A stretch of 64,000 bases of DNA from Hazenella coriacea (GTDB taxonomy: Bacteria > Bacillota > Bacilli > Thermoactinomycetales > Thermoactinomycetaceae). Shown in pieces: positions 38,496-50,856 of the stretch. The notes under the pieces were generated by a model. That model was given only the letters and a program-made list of their open reading frames with translations. It was not told the DNA's origin and did no database searches. Position 1 is the first letter of the stretch, and each line of letters begins with the position of its first letter. The DNA is taken from positions 646,712 to 710,711 of the forward strand of contig NZ_SMAG01000001.1 in the NCBI RefSeq assembly GCF_004341825.1, read 5' to 3'. The translations under genes and the position numbers were made by a program.

Positions 38496-39650
38496 ATGTA
38501 TGACTTTTTTATGCCTAATGTAAACTTTTTCGGTCGTGGTGCTGTAAAAGTGACTGGTGAACGCTGTAAAATTCTTGGAGGTAAAAAAGCTCTAATCGTA
38601 ACAGATGGTTTCTTACGTTCCTTACCTGGAGGTCCCGTAGAAAAAGTAACAGAATCATTAGATGAAGCTGGGATCTCCTACGCATTTTATGATGAAGTAG
38701 AGCCAAATCCAAAAGACACGAATGTTCGTGATGGACTTAAAGTATTTCAAGATGAAAATTGTGATTTAATTGTCACTGTTGGTGGCGGAAGTTCCCATGA
38801 CTGTGGAAAAGGAATTGGAATTGCTGCGACTCATGAAGGGGATCTTTATGAAAATTATGCAGGAATTGAAACATTATCAAATCCACTTCCTCCAATTGTA
38901 TGTGTGAACACAACTGCTGGTACTGCAAGTGAAGTAACGCGTCACTGTGTGATTACAAATACAGAAAAGAAAGTCAAGTTCGTTATCGTAAGCTGGAGAA
39001 ACACACCACTCGTATCTATTAATGACCCTGAATTAATGGTTGGTAAACCTGCTGGCTTAACAGCAGCTACAGGAATGGATGCTTTAACACACGCGATAGA
39101 ATCATATGTTTCTTTAGGAGCAAACCCAGTAACAGATTCAATGGCGATCCAAGCGATTAAATTAATTTCTACCAACTTACGTCAAGCAGTCGCTTATGGT
39201 AAAAATATCGAAGCACGTGAAAACATGGCTCATGCTTCACTATTAGCTGGTATGGCGTTTAACAACGCTGGTTTGGGTTATGTTCATGCGATGGCACACC
39301 AATTAGGTGGTTTATATGATATTCCACACGGTGTTGCAAACGCTGTCTTGCTTCCGCACGTTGAAGAATTCAATATTATCTCAAACCCTAAGAAGTTTGC
39401 CGATATTGCAGAATTCATGGGTGAAAATATTGAAGGCTTATCCGTTCGTGAAGCGGCAGATAAAGCAATTGCAGCGATCCGTAAATTATCCGAAGATGTT
39501 AACATTCCATCTAGCCTACGTGATCTAGGTGTTAAAGAAGAAGACTTCGAAAAAATGGCAAAACTCTCTCTTGAAGATGGTAATGCTATAAGCAACCCAA
39601 TTCAAGGTAAAGAACAAGATATTATTAATATTTTCAAAGCAGCATACTAA
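38496..39650 (+). CDS. Iron-containing alcohol dehydrogenase
   Basis: 384-residue group III (Fe-dependent) NAD(P) alcohol dehydrogenase, similar in layout to Bacillus methanolicus methanol dehydrogenase and YiaY/FucO-like enzymes. The dinucleotide site is VGGGSSHDCGKG; the metal ligands are Asp and His in GMDALTHAIE, His in HAMAHQLGG and His in IPHGVANA. All four are intact. It likely interconverts primary alcohols and aldehydes in the cytoplasm. Start ATG 38496 follows AGAAGGA. It is monocistronic, with promoters before it and a strong terminator after it. It neighbours a locus predicted to release an aldehyde, but the family is so common that a link is speculative. Confidence 0.92.
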   Translation: MYDFFMPNVNFFGRGAVKVTGERCKILGGKKALIVTDGFLRSLPGGPVEKVTESLDEAGISYAFYDEVEPNPKDTNVRDGLKVFQDENCDLIVTVGGGSSHDCGKGIGIAATHEGDLYENYAGIETLSNPLPPIVCVNTTAGTASEVTRHCVITNTEKKVKFVIVSWRNTPLVSINDPELMVGKPAGLTAATGMDALTHAIESYVSLGANPVTDSMAIQAIKLISTNLRQAVAYGKNIEARENMAHASLLAGMAFNNAGLGYVHAMAHQLGGLYDIPHGVANAVLLPHVEEFNIISNPKKFADIAEFMGENIEGLSVREAADKAIAAIRKLSEDVNIPSSLRDLGVKEEDFEKMAKLSLEDGNAISNPIQGKEQDIINIFKAAY

Positions 39651-39710
39651 GAAATTGTTGCATACGATAATATTTAATAAGGGGACTGTCTAAAATATCC
39701 CTTAAAACGA

Positions 39711-39751
39711 AACAAGCGAAGAAAATGATTATTCTCTTCGCTTGTTTTTAT
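39711..39751 (+). terminator. Rho-independent terminator after the alcohol dehydrogenase
   Basis: Perfect 12-bp stem (AACAAGCGAAGA 39711-39722 with TCTTCGCTTGTT 39735-39746) followed by a T-run. Confidence 0.9.
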
Positions 39752-40012
39752 ATGTTGAGTGATTTTCCTCGAGTTCACATAACTGCAATGTCAACATCCG
39801 ATGAGTAATCGCTGGAAATAAAAACACTATAGCCCTTGCCACAAACATAGATGTAACAATTAATATTTCAATTTCTAGCTGTTTTCTACCCAGGGTAATT
39901 CTAGGTCTTCAATTCTTTTGTGTAACACAAGAGTCTTTGTGTCTCCAGGCGATAAATTCCTTGATCAAGGCATTAGTAAAACCTTCCCATTTTTACTGTT
40001 AAGATTCTATCT
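39752..40012. other. Gene-poor stretch with a degenerate suf-terminator-like segment
   Basis: No gene is visible. The segment near 39832-39858 (CCCTTGCCACAAAC, then ATGTAACAA) resembles the left and middle parts of the terminators found after sufB (45471) and its broken copy (44387), but the closing arm is lost. It may mark an old boundary of the variable region. Confidence 0.4.
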
Positions 40013-40302
40013 ATGCCTTTTGGCAACCTTTTAACTTGCGGAGTTGGGCATTTGGTAGAACTTGTTCAACCGAAAGAATGCAACCCTGAAAGGGAGAAAT
40101 GGTCGATAAATCTCCTTCCGATGTTACCAAAAAATTTAAATTTACTGTTTCTCCTTCAAAGAGAAAGCAGTTTAACGTGGTGAAGAAATTATTGAATGAA
40201 GCAACCGAAATTATTGTTATAACTGATCCAAATCGTGAGGGAGAAAATATTGCAAGAAGTATTATACGTATAGAAAGAGCTAGCTCTATGCTTTTCCATT
40301 AA
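40013..40302 (+). pseudogene. topB: DNA topoisomerase III fragment, frameshifted
   Basis: Two overlapping frames together read like the N-terminal TOPRIM region of topoisomerase III: CGVGHLVELVQPKE then EKWSINLLPMLPK in one frame, continuing in the next frame as KFKFTVSPSKRKQF and ITDPNREGENIARSII (the DxDREGE metal/catalytic region, here with DPNREGE). The frame change falls in a run of six A residues (40129-40134), consistent with loss of one A. Homology stops shortly after the TOPRIM motif, so most of the gene is missing. This is a relic, not a functional enzyme. Confidence 0.75.
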
Positions 40303-40432
40303 AATGTTCATCACCATAAATTTCAATATACTCAACTTTACTATTTGTTTTCTTAAAGTTTTCGCATAATCTCTTGTCTGACTCAGTTTCTCTGCTAAAA
40401 TTACTATATTCAGTATTATTTCCTCCTGAACA
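40286..40432 (-). pseudogene. Possible remnant of an esterase-like gene
   Basis: A 48-codon open stretch with no start codon reads SGGNNTEYSNFSRE, then VEYIEIYGDEHFNGK. The pattern resembles the C-terminal part of PF00756-type esterases (a GGxE segment followed by a late Gly-x-x-His). It is very short and the assignment is weak. Confidence 0.25.
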
Positions 40433-40521
40433 TTTTCAAAGTTTTATTTCAAAATTAAAAAACGCGCTTAAAATTGAGACACGCTTTTTAATCAACATAT
40501 AATAATCATAACAGTGCACCA

Positions 40522-42804
40522 TCACTGACGATAACGTATGTGTTGCTTAATTTCTAAATCGTTAGTAATATAACCTTTTTCTCTTAAACCATTCAACACT
40601 TCAGAATAAATATCACTTCCTTCTACATCTTTAATTGTTACAATTAAAACAAACTCAAGTTCTTCGATAATCTCCCCACTCCTAGATGTCATGTCAATAC
40701 GCAACTTCCATCCATCTTTTACATCGAGACCATTAGTAATTCTTCTAAAGTAAGATTTCACTGGACTCCATTTAAATCCATTCTCAACCCTTTCTTTCTC
40801 AAATTTATCATGCCAAGATCTCTCTAATGGGACTTGTCCTTTAAACTTAGGACTTTCGCCATCACTGAGTTCGTATGTTCCAAAACTGACATCGATGTTA
40901 CTTCTACAATATTCAGTTCCATAATTTCTATTTAACTTCGGTGAATAAACAAGTGACATACAAATTTCGCCAAAATACTTTCCATTTCTAATTAAAGAAG
41001 TTGGGTATGGGAAATCAAATAATTCTAAATATGTGCCTTCGATAAGTCTTTGTTTAAAAACTAAGGTAATTTCATTCTCGCTAGATTGAAGAATGTCGTT
41101 AGCATTTTCTGAAGGCATACCAAATCCATAATAATTTATATTATTTTGACTTACATCTAACAATTCACGTGAATTCATTCTAGCTGAATGAATGGTCAGT
41201 GCTTTAGCAAGTAACAAATCTTTCTCTATCATTTCATCGTATACAGAAGCAAACTTTTGAACTACTCTAGGATTGGAATAACTTGTTCCCACTCCTTCCA
41301 CGATATTACCTTGAGAATCTAGCCCCACGACTCCTAACCCTGATATATTATGGTTATTATCTATGTTCCCTCCAAAATCAACTACGTCTGGCTTCACAAT
41401 ATAATTAGCACCAGGTCCTCTCCTACTAAATGGTGATGGCTCATGTTTTTTCACTAATGAATTTTTAGACTCCTTTAGTGCTAGAGAACCTACAGTTATT
41501 GCTCTTACTGAGTCTGCAGGTGCAACTATTCTATCACTAACATCAATATTACTTTTTGGGGGCCAACTTCTTAATGGTGGTTCATTCAAGTTTCCACTTG
41601 AAACAAAAAACTGTACCTTGTATTCATCTTGAATATAATCTAAAAATATTCCTAAATCTGACATGCTTCCTTGGCAAACTTGTTGTTCAATCCCTAATGA
41701 TAAATTCCATATATTTACATTTCCGGAGTATTTATTCATAACGTCTTCAATTATCTCCATTAACTCCTCTTCACCAATCGAATCAGTTAATCCATATTCT
41801 TCATTTCCATTAGGTATAGCAACAATATCTACAAGTTTAAATCTCTTGTTATTTTCTGTATAAATATTATTTAACTCGTTTCCAAATATAATAGTCGAAG
41901 CAACAAATGTACCATGACTTGGATTTTGATATTCTTTAGCAACATATTCTTCCCTATGCAAAACATATGGAGCTAGAAATTCATTATCAGAACTTATTCC
42001 GCTATCTATAATACCTATAATAGTTTCTGAATTTTCTATCGAAACTTCATTCAAAATTCCATCTAGATCAGTTGGAATTTTTCGATTTGAAGGCAATGAG
42101 TACTCTTGAAAAAAATCAATTGACTTAATACCATTTATATCAGCAATTTTTAATATATCATCATAACTCTCAACTTCAACTTTAATATACTTTATATCTT
42201 CACCATACTGGATTATTTTTAAGTTTTTCGAAAAACCAAGTAAATCTATTTTATTTTTAATATAATTTATAACTTGTTCATTATCGTAATCATCATCGAA
42301 GTCAAACCACTTTATTTTAATCTTTGACTTTACAACTTCGAATTGATGTTGCTCTGAAATCCCACTTAACCCTTTAGATATTTTATCCTGTACTGTGATT
42401 GGTTTAACATCTGAAATAGCAGTCATATTTGCCCTGATTTTTTTAGAGGTTGGATTTTGTATCAAGCTCACTGTTTTTTCAATAGATGTTTTTGTTAGTT
42501 TGATATATATTTCATCCAAATCTTCAGAACCTATTATTGGGCAATTTCGACAAAGATCCACTGGTTTATGTGATTTAGCAATAGCATTCGGTTTCATTAC
42601 TATTTTACCTACTGCAGGGATATTTTTGTTCTCACTAAACACATCTTCATAATATTCGAGTACATCATTAAATTTATCAATAAGTTTAGTTTGCAACTCA
42701 GATGTTACTTCTCCAAAAAACTTATTCCCACCTCCCCCTGTATTTCTTTTAATATCTGTCTGTTTCTGCATAACCAATTTTATTGGTAAATTCTTTCTAC
42801 TCAC
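40522..42804 (-). CDS. Subtilisin-family (S8) protease, IetS-like
   Basis: 760 residues with an about 250-residue N-terminal region, then an S8 catalytic core: Asp in IIGIIDSGISSD (~265), His in SHGTFVAS (~296), Ser in GVGTSYSNP (~507). No signal peptide, so it acts inside the cell. The C-terminal about 200 residues are of unknown fold. The start is GTG 42804, sharing one base with the stop of the upstream AAA ATPase, so the two are translationally coupled. An intracellular subtilase paired with an AAA ATPase is the architecture of IetAS (IetA ATPase, IetS subtilase), known as a plasmid stability toxin-antitoxin-like pair and listed among anti-phage systems. Function here is inferred from architecture. 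Confidence 0.85.
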   Translation of the reverse strand: MSRKNLPIKLVMQKQTDIKRNTGGGGNKFFGEVTSELQTKLIDKFNDVLEYYEDVFSENKNIPAVGKIVMKPNAIAKSHKPVDLCRNCPIIGSEDLDEIYIKLTKTSIEKTVSLIQNPTSKKIRANMTAISDVKPITVQDKISKGLSGISEQHQFEVVKSKIKIKWFDFDDDYDNEQVINYIKNKIDLLGFSKNLKIIQYGEDIKYIKVEVESYDDILKIADINGIKSIDFFQEYSLPSNRKIPTDLDGILNEVSIENSETIIGIIDSGISSDNEFLAPYVLHREEYVAKEYQNPSHGTFVASTIIFGNELNNIYTENNKRFKLVDIVAIPNGNEEYGLTDSIGEEELMEIIEDVMNKYSGNVNIWNLSLGIEQQVCQGSMSDLGIFLDYIQDEYKVQFFVSSGNLNEPPLRSWPPKSNIDVSDRIVAPADSVRAITVGSLALKESKNSLVKKHEPSPFSRRGPGANYIVKPDVVDFGGNIDNNHNISGLGVVGLDSQGNIVEGVGTSYSNPRVVQKFASVYDEMIEKDLLLAKALTIHSARMNSRELLDVSQNNINYYGFGMPSENANDILQSSENEITLVFKQRLIEGTYLELFDFPYPTSLIRNGKYFGEICMSLVYSPKLNRNYGTEYCRSNIDVSFGTYELSDGESPKFKGQVPLERSWHDKFEKERVENGFKWSPVKSYFRRITNGLDVKDGWKLRIDMTSRSGEIIEELEFVLIVTIKDVEGSDIYSEVLNGLREKGYITNDLEIKQHIRYRQ

Positions 42805-43937
42805 TAATCATCATTCTCCTCTCCTAATAGAGTAGCTACCATAGTCTTTGAAACACCCAATATCCTTGAAATAATTGAATAACTAAAGACTTTTCCATCG
42901 CAGCTCCTTAAAAATTTAGCTTTCTTTTTCAACAAATCCCTTTCGGTATTTGCATTTTGTAAAGTTAAATTTCTAAAAATAAAATACTCATCAAATATTG
43001 ACTGTTTTGTAAATCCCTTCTCAAAAATTATAGAATTTCGTATTGCTTTAATTATAATTTCTTCAATTTCAGACCCACTAAGACCTAAAAAAGCGATTGA
43101 CAGCTCATTTTTGTCTCTTTTTGTAAATTGAGAACCACTTTTTATAAATAATTCAATCATTTTAAGAATAGATTCTTGATCTGGTAAATCAATTTTTAAT
43201 TTATAATCAAATCTTCTCCAAACAGCTGAATCAAGAAGATTCTCGTGATTAGTTGCCGCTAATAATAAACTATCCTTACTCATAGAATCAACATTTTGTA
43301 GCAAACTATTAACAACTCGTTTCAGTTCTCCTAATTCATTTCCATCATCTCGGGCTTTAGCAATAGCATCAAATTCATCCAAAAATAAAACGCATGGTGT
43401 TTTCTGTGCAAACTCAAATAATGTCCGAATATTCTTAGCAGTTGTCCCCAAATAGGAAGATATAATACTATCTAATCTAGCTACTACAAGCGGTAAATTT
43501 AATTCCTTTGCAATTAAGTAAGCACTTTTTGTTTTACCGCAACCGGGAGGGCCATATAATAACAAAGTATTAGAAACTCCTATACCCATCTCATTCAACT
43601 TGTCTGCATTTTTATAACTCAATATAAACGATTCTAGTTTTTCAACATTATTCTTTGATAATATTACGTCTACATCGTTTAAATCTGGATAAATGACTTC
43701 TGCAAGTGTCGTTCTTGATTCAGAATCTACAGGTACACTCATTTCTTTATTGTTTCCCATTGCTGTTAAAGTTGATTTTTTTTTACCATTTAATAGTTTA
43801 GAAAATTTATTTACAGCTCTTGTTTCTCCATCTTCCTGCAATTTCTGAATAAGCTGCTTTGTATAATTCAAAACCATTGTTTGATTATATTTCAGTGCAC
43901 CTTCAACTATTTTACCTATTTCAATTGAGTACCGCAT
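42804..43937 (-). CDS. AAA ATPase with C-terminal HTH-like segment, IetA-like
   Basis: About 377 residues. The AAA core has Walker A GPPGCGKT (~130), Walker B LFLDEFDAIA (~183), the sensor-1 Asn in ATN and the WRRFD arginine-finger region, so ATP hydrolysis should be intact. A short helical N-domain precedes it. The last about 30 residues (YSIISRILGVSKTMVATLL) look like a helix-turn-helix, suggesting DNA binding and possible autoregulation. I chose ATG 43937 because GGAGG is 9 bases upstream; a TTG at 43943 has only 3-base spacing. It is the first gene of a two-gene operon with the subtilase and likely restrains or delivers substrates to it. Confidence 0.85.
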   Translation of the reverse strand: MRYSIEIGKIVEGALKYNQTMVLNYTKQLIQKLQEDGETRAVNKFSKLLNGKKKSTLTAMGNNKEMSVPVDSESRTTLAEVIYPDLNDVDVILSKNNVEKLESFILSYKNADKLNEMGIGVSNTLLLYGPPGCGKTKSAYLIAKELNLPLVVARLDSIISSYLGTTAKNIRTLFEFAQKTPCVLFLDEFDAIAKARDDGNELGELKRVVNSLLQNVDSMSKDSLLLAATNHENLLDSAVWRRFDYKLKIDLPDQESILKMIELFIKSGSQFTKRDKNELSIAFLGLSGSEIEEIIIKAIRNSIIFEKGFTKQSIFDEYFIFRNLTLQNANTERDLLKKKAKFLRSCDGKVFSYSIISRILGVSKTMVATLLGEENDD

Positions 43938-43957
43938 AAACAAGCACCTCCACAGTC

Positions 43958-43986
43958 ATTATATTCGAACGAAATGACAATGTAAA
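43958..43986 (-). promoter_or_regulatory. Promoter of the ATPase/subtilase pair
   Basis: On the minus strand TTTACA (43986-43981), exactly 17 bases, then TATAAT (43963-43958), close to the ideal housekeeping promoter. The predicted start site is only about 14 bases before the ATPase ATG, so the ribosome binding site sits at the very 5' end of the message. The spacer is occupied by one copy of a direct repeat. Confidence 0.65.
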
Positions 43987-44055
43987 GAACGACAATTACT
44001 TTTATAAATAAAAACCACAATCAATTACGAACGAATGACATTTAATAAAGAACGA
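43967..44055. repeat. Imperfect direct repeat over the ATPase/subtilase promoter
   Basis: Two related units, 43967-43992 and 44029-44055, each begin GAACGAa(a)TGACA and end with TAAAGAACGA. They lie 62 bases apart; the first covers the promoter spacer and -35. They look like operator sites for a regulator, perhaps the HTH-like end of the ATPase. Confidence 0.5.
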
Positions 44056-44386
44056 TTTCTGGAATAACCATTTTATAAAATAAACTCTTTTTCTGCAATA
44101 TGAGATAATTAAAGCCTGAGCTTATCTTTCATTTTCAACTATTCTTTTTAACATTTTTCCATAAAAAAAGCTATCTATTACAAATCGTTCAATTTAACTA
44201 ACCTATCCGTTTTTAGAAATTGGCTACCAAAGTTCACACATTTATTAGATCCAAAAAATACAACCATTAAAATATTTACTTTATCGAAAATACCCTGATG
44301 ATTCCTAGAATGTTTTTTATTGTAAAACAACTGCAAAGAGAGCTGTGATTTTTAAATTATCATGGTGGAAATAATTTTTCAAAAAA
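44056..44386. other. AT-rich stretch without a gene
   Basis: About 330 bases between the IetAS-like promoter and the broken sufB copy. I see no gene, hairpin or repeat that I can support. Confidence 0.5.
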
Positions 44387-44426
44387 AATAACCCTTGCCA
44401 CAAATGTTGTTGTAACAAGGGTTATT
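44387..44426 (-). terminator. Second copy of the suf operon terminator
   Basis: AATAACCCTTG pairs with CAAGGGTTATT around an inner CACAA/TTGT(a) stem, and a T-run follows on the minus strand (A-run 44381-44387). It closely copies the structure at 45471-45510 and lies just after the broken sufB fragment. Confidence 0.8.
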
Positions 44427-44431
44427 GTATA

Positions 44432-44771
44432 TTATCCGATACTACCTTCCATCTCGAACTTAATGAGACGGTTCATTTCTACTGCATACTCCATCGGCAA
44501 TTCTTTGGTAAATGGCTCGATAAAGCCCATGATGATCATCTGAGTCGCTTCATCTTCAGTAAGTCCGCGACTCATGAGATAGAATAGTTGCTCCTCACTC
44601 ACTTTAGAAACGGTAGCCTCATGCTCAAGGCTAATATCATCATTTTTGATTTCATTGTATGGAATCAAAAATGATGTAGATTCATTATCTAAGATCAAAG
44701 TCTCACATTTTGGCTTTGGAACCAGAAGAGTTACGATCAAATCTAGATAGTCCACGATCAGTTGACTGATA
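44432..44771 (-). pseudogene. Duplicated 3' fragment of sufB, frameshifted
   Basis: The last about 95 codons repeat the C-terminus of the intact sufB at 45516-46940. About 165 bases (44466-44630 against 45550-45714) are identical by my reading, while the 5' part is clearly diverged. Near 44705 a deletion of about 5 bases relative to sufB shifts the frame, and similarity ends near 44770. No ribosome binding site or N-terminal beta-helix core remains, so no working SufB can be made. The sharp contrast between identical and diverged parts suggests recent gene conversion of the 3' end or constraint on it. Confidence 0.85.
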
Positions 44772-44825
44772 GAATACGTGGATAGATCCACCTTTTCGAA
44801 CTCTTAACTGTCTATTAGTGTCGGA

Positions 44826-45299
44826 TTACAATTCAGCCCAAGTAACTTGAAACTCAATGATACCATCTTGGCTAGACAGGGAACCTCCAATTATGGACCA
44901 ATCGTGCTTCTTATGCTCATTTATACCTTGAATAATGATATTCTTATCATCGAATGTTTGCGCGTCATCCGATAGATTTTGGGTTTTAAAATATTCCTTA
45001 TACATTTTTGTTACATCTGTCATACTTGCTTTAGTTTTAAAGATGAGAAGTGCGGATTTTTTCCCATCCTCCATATTGGATTGGGATGTAGTAATTTCAG
45101 CATCCGTTGGAAGTGGAAAATCATCAGGAAGATATTCTGGCTTTTTTTCATTGCTTGATGATTCTTGAGCCTCCGAGTTGGATGTTTTGATATCAGTTGT
45201 TGTTTCTTTCTGATCAGTTGAGGCTGGTTGGCTACATGCACTTAGGAGGACAGACAACATAAGTATGAAACCTAGGTACAACCAAATGCGATTTTTCAT
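44826..45299 (-). CDS. Lipoprotein of unknown function
   Basis: About 157 residues with a type II signal peptide: basic MKNR start, hydrophobic core, and the lipobox LSAC whose Cys would be lipidated. A Ser/Thr/Glu-rich linker (about 25-55) follows, then a compact domain starting YLPDDFPLPTDA, a segment seen in several Bacillota lipoproteins of unknown role. I chose ATG 45299, which gives a standard signal peptide; in-frame TTG and GTG lie 15 and 12 bases upstream closer to AAAGG. It is inserted between the intact sufB and the broken sufB copy and is probably transcribed on its own. Confidence 0.75.
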   Translation of the reverse strand: MKNRIWLYLGFILMLSVLLSACSQPASTDQKETTTDIKTSNSEAQESSSNEKKPEYLPDDFPLPTDAEITTSQSNMEDGKKSALLIFKTKASMTDVTKMYKEYFKTQNLSDDAQTFDDKNIIIQGINEHKKHDWSIIGGSLSSQDGIIEFQVTWAEL

Positions 45300-45470
45300 A
45301 ATGTTATTCACCAAACCTTTGTCGAAATATTTTATTATATCAATATATATATTACTATGGTTAAAAGCTAAAAACTATTGTTTTAATTAAAGAAAACCGT
45401 TTAATGGTAATAATACAAACAACACACGAGACAACAACACCACAAAAGAAGCTCAGACTCAAAAACAAAA

Positions 45471-45510
45471 AATAACCCTTGCCACAAACGCTGTTGTGAC
45501 AAGGGTTATT
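45471..45510 (-). terminator. Terminator of the sufCDSUB operon
   Basis: A 17-base near-perfect stem (AATAACCCTTGcCACAA with TTGTGACAAGGGTTATT) lies right after the sufB stop. On the minus strand it ends in a T-run (A-run 45461-45472). Confidence 0.9.
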
Positions 45511-45515
45511 GTATA

Positions 45516-46940
45516 TTATCCGATCGAACCTTCCATTTCGAACTTAATAAGACGGTTCATTTCTACTGCATACTCCATCGGCAATTCTTTGGTAAATGGC
45601 TCGATAAAGCCCATGATGATCATCTGAGTCGCTTCATCTTCAGTAAGTCCGCGACTCATGAGATAGAATAGTTGCTCCTCACTCACTTTAGAAACGGTAG
45701 CCTCATGCTCAAGGGTAATGTCATCATTTTTAATTTCATTGTATGGAATGGTATCTGAAGTGGATTCATTATCTAAGATCAAGGTGTCACATTTGATATT
45801 GGCTTTGGAGCCTGCTGAGTTGCGACCAAAGCTTGATAGTCCACGATAAGTTACTTTCCCACCATGTTTACTGATCGACTTAGAAATAATGGTAGATGTA
45901 CAATTAGGAGCGAGTGCTGTTACTTTTGCCCCAGCATCTTGGTGTTGGTCTTTACCTGCAACGGCGATCGATAGAATATCTGCTTTTGCTCCTTCTCCAG
46001 TCATGACAACAGCTGGATACTTCATCGTTAATTTACTACCAATATTTCCGTCTACCCATTCCATATGAGCGCCACGTTCAGCGACTGCACGTTTGGTTAC
46101 TAGGTTGTAAATGTTAGGAGCCCAGTTTTGGATAGTGGTATAGCGACAACGAGCATTGTCCTTTACGATGATTTCTACGACCGCACTATGCAAAGAGTCT
46201 GTACTATAGATTGGAGCAGTACATCCTTCTACGTAATGGACAAAGCTACCTTCGTCAGCAATGATCAGGGTCCGTTCAAACTGTCCCATGTTTTCAGAGT
46301 TAATCCGGAAATATGCTTGTAATGGAACTTCGCATTTCACACCTTTGGGGACATAAATAAAGCTTCCGCCACTCCAAACCGCGCTGTTCAAGGCTGCAAA
46401 TTTGTTATCAGCAGGAGGAATGACTGTTCCAAAGTATTCTTTAAGAAGTTCAGGATGTTCGCGAAGGGCTGTGTCGGTATCACAGAAAATAACCCCTTGA
46501 TCCTCTAACTCTTTTTGCATGTTGTGGTAAACAACTTCCGACTCATACTGGGCTGAAACACCTGCTAAAAACTTCTGCTCTGCTTCTGGAATCCCTAGTT
46601 TATCGAAGGTCTGTTTGATCTCTTCAGGTACTTCTTCCCATGTTTTCCCTTGACGCTCAGATGGTTTTACATAGTATGTGATGTCATCAAAGTTCAAGTC
46701 ATCCAATTTCCCGGGTAAAAGAGAAAACCATTTACTATTGAGTGAGCTAGGCATCGGCATTTTGTAAAATTGCTCTAATGATTTTAAGCGAAACTCTAAC
46801 ATCCAATCTGGTTCGCCCTTCATCCGTGAAATCTCTTCGACGACTTCACGACTCAACCCACGTTTCGAGCGGAAAACAGAAACGTCCTTATCATGGAACC
46901 CATATTGATACTCTGAGAGTTCAGGTATTTGCTTGGCCAT
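45516..46940 (-). CDS. sufB: Fe-S cluster assembly scaffold protein SufB
   Basis: 474 residues, the normal SufB length. It has the N-terminal helical part ([19 protein letters not shown]), the right-handed beta-helix core, and the C-terminal helices ending in [12 protein letters not shown]. The conserved SufBD segments GRNSAGSKA and [22 protein letters not shown] are present. With SufC and SufD it forms the SufBC2D scaffold on which clusters are built. It is the last gene of sufCDSUB, 25 bases after sufU, and ends in its own strong terminator. A broken copy of its 3' end lies 750 bases further on. Confidence 0.97.
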   Translation of the reverse strand: MAKQIPELSEYQYGFHDKDVSVFRSKRGLSREVVEEISRMKGEPDWMLEFRLKSLEQFYKMPMPSSLNSKWFSLLPGKLDDLNFDDITYYVKPSERQGKTWEEVPEEIKQTFDKLGIPEAEQKFLAGVSAQYESEVVYHNMQKELEDQGVIFCDTDTALREHPELLKEYFGTVIPPADNKFAALNSAVWSGGSFIYVPKGVKCEVPLQAYFRINSENMGQFERTLIIADEGSFVHYVEGCTAPIYSTDSLHSAVVEIIVKDNARCRYTTIQNWAPNIYNLVTKRAVAERGAHMEWVDGNIGSKLTMKYPAVVMTGEGAKADILSIAVAGKDQHQDAGAKVTALAPNCTSTIISKSISKHGGKVTYRGLSSFGRNSAGSKANIKCDTLILDNESTSDTIPYNEIKNDDITLEHEATVSKVSEEQLFYLMSRGLTEDEATQMIIMGFIEPFTKELPMEYAVEMNRLIKFEMEGSIG

Positions 46941-46965
46941 GATTCATCCCCCTTATCATTTAAAA

Positions 46966-49905
<2,940 letters not shown>

Positions 49906-49922
49906 CTTCAATGACACCACCC

Positions 49923-50711
49923 TTATGCCTTTTGACCAACAGTTTCATCTTCAATACCCAACTCTTCTTTTACCCAATCATAACCTTCTGCTTCTAACCG
50001 CTCTGCCAACTCAGGGCCACCTGACTTAACAATCCGTCCTTGCATAAATACGTGAACATGATCTGGCTTAATATAATTGAGTAGACGTTGGTAGTGAGTA
50101 ATAATTAAGACTCCAAACTCAGGGCTTAACATCGAATTAACTCCACTTGCTACAACCTTCAAAGCATCAATATCCAAACCAGAGTCAATCTCGTCAAGAA
50201 TAGCGATACGTGGCTGAATCATCATCATTTGCAAGATTTCATTTCGTTTCTTCTCTCCACCAGAGAATCCTTCGTTCAAATAACGAGTTGCAAATTTTTC
50301 ATCCATCTCTAGCGTAGCCATCTTTTTATCCATCTCACGAATAAACTTCATCAAAGAAATTTCATTACCTTCACCACGTTTAGCATTGATCGCACTCCGC
50401 ATAAAGTCAGAGTTGGTCACTCCGCTAATCTCACTTGGATATTGCATGGCAAGAAACAGTCCTGCACGTGCTCTTTCATCCACTTCCATCTCAAGCAAAT
50501 CTTCTTCATCGATTGTGACTTGACCACCTGTTACTTCATAACGAGGATGTCCCATCAAAGCTGAGGCGAGTGTACTTTTTCCTGTTCCATTCGGTCCCAT
50601 GATTGCATGGACTTCGCCGCCTTTGACTTCAAGGTTAACCCCTTTCAAAATTTCCTTTTCATCGATTGAGACATGTAAGTCTTTTATTGTTAACTTTGGC
50701 GCTGTTGGCAT
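49923..50711 (-). CDS. sufC: Fe-S assembly ATPase SufC
   Basis: 262 residues. ABC-type ATPase without membrane partner: Walker A MGPNGTGKST, signature FSGGEKKRNEI, Walker B RIAILDEIDSGLD, and the H-loop in IITHYQR. It powers conformational change of the SufBC2D scaffold. I chose ATG 50711 because GGAGG is about 9 bases upstream; an ATG three codons earlier would touch the ribosome binding site. First gene of the operon. Confidence 0.96.
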   Translation of the reverse strand: MPTAPKLTIKDLHVSIDEKEILKGVNLEVKGGEVHAIMGPNGTGKSTLASALMGHPRYEVTGGQVTIDEEDLLEMEVDERARAGLFLAMQYPSEISGVTNSDFMRSAINAKRGEGNEISLMKFIREMDKKMATLEMDEKFATRYLNEGFSGGEKKRNEILQMMMIQPRIAILDEIDSGLDIDALKVVASGVNSMLSPEFGVLIITHYQRLLNYIKPDHVHVFMQGRIVKSGGPELAERLEAEGYDWVKEELGIEDETVGQKA

Positions 50712-50856
50712 ACCTTTCATTCCTCCATCAAAGTTTTACGTCTTATTCATAAACCGATGATTCCTTAGACATCAACGGAGACTAGCAGATGTCAACCCTA
50801 AGAACAAAGGGCCCTACAAGTAAAACCAAAAACCACATGATAGACCCTTTTTAAAG

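Noticed and set aside
44432..44791. 119-codon frame as a real gene
   Set aside because: It is a frameshifted copy of the sufB 3' end with an unrelated N-terminal stretch and no ribosome binding site.
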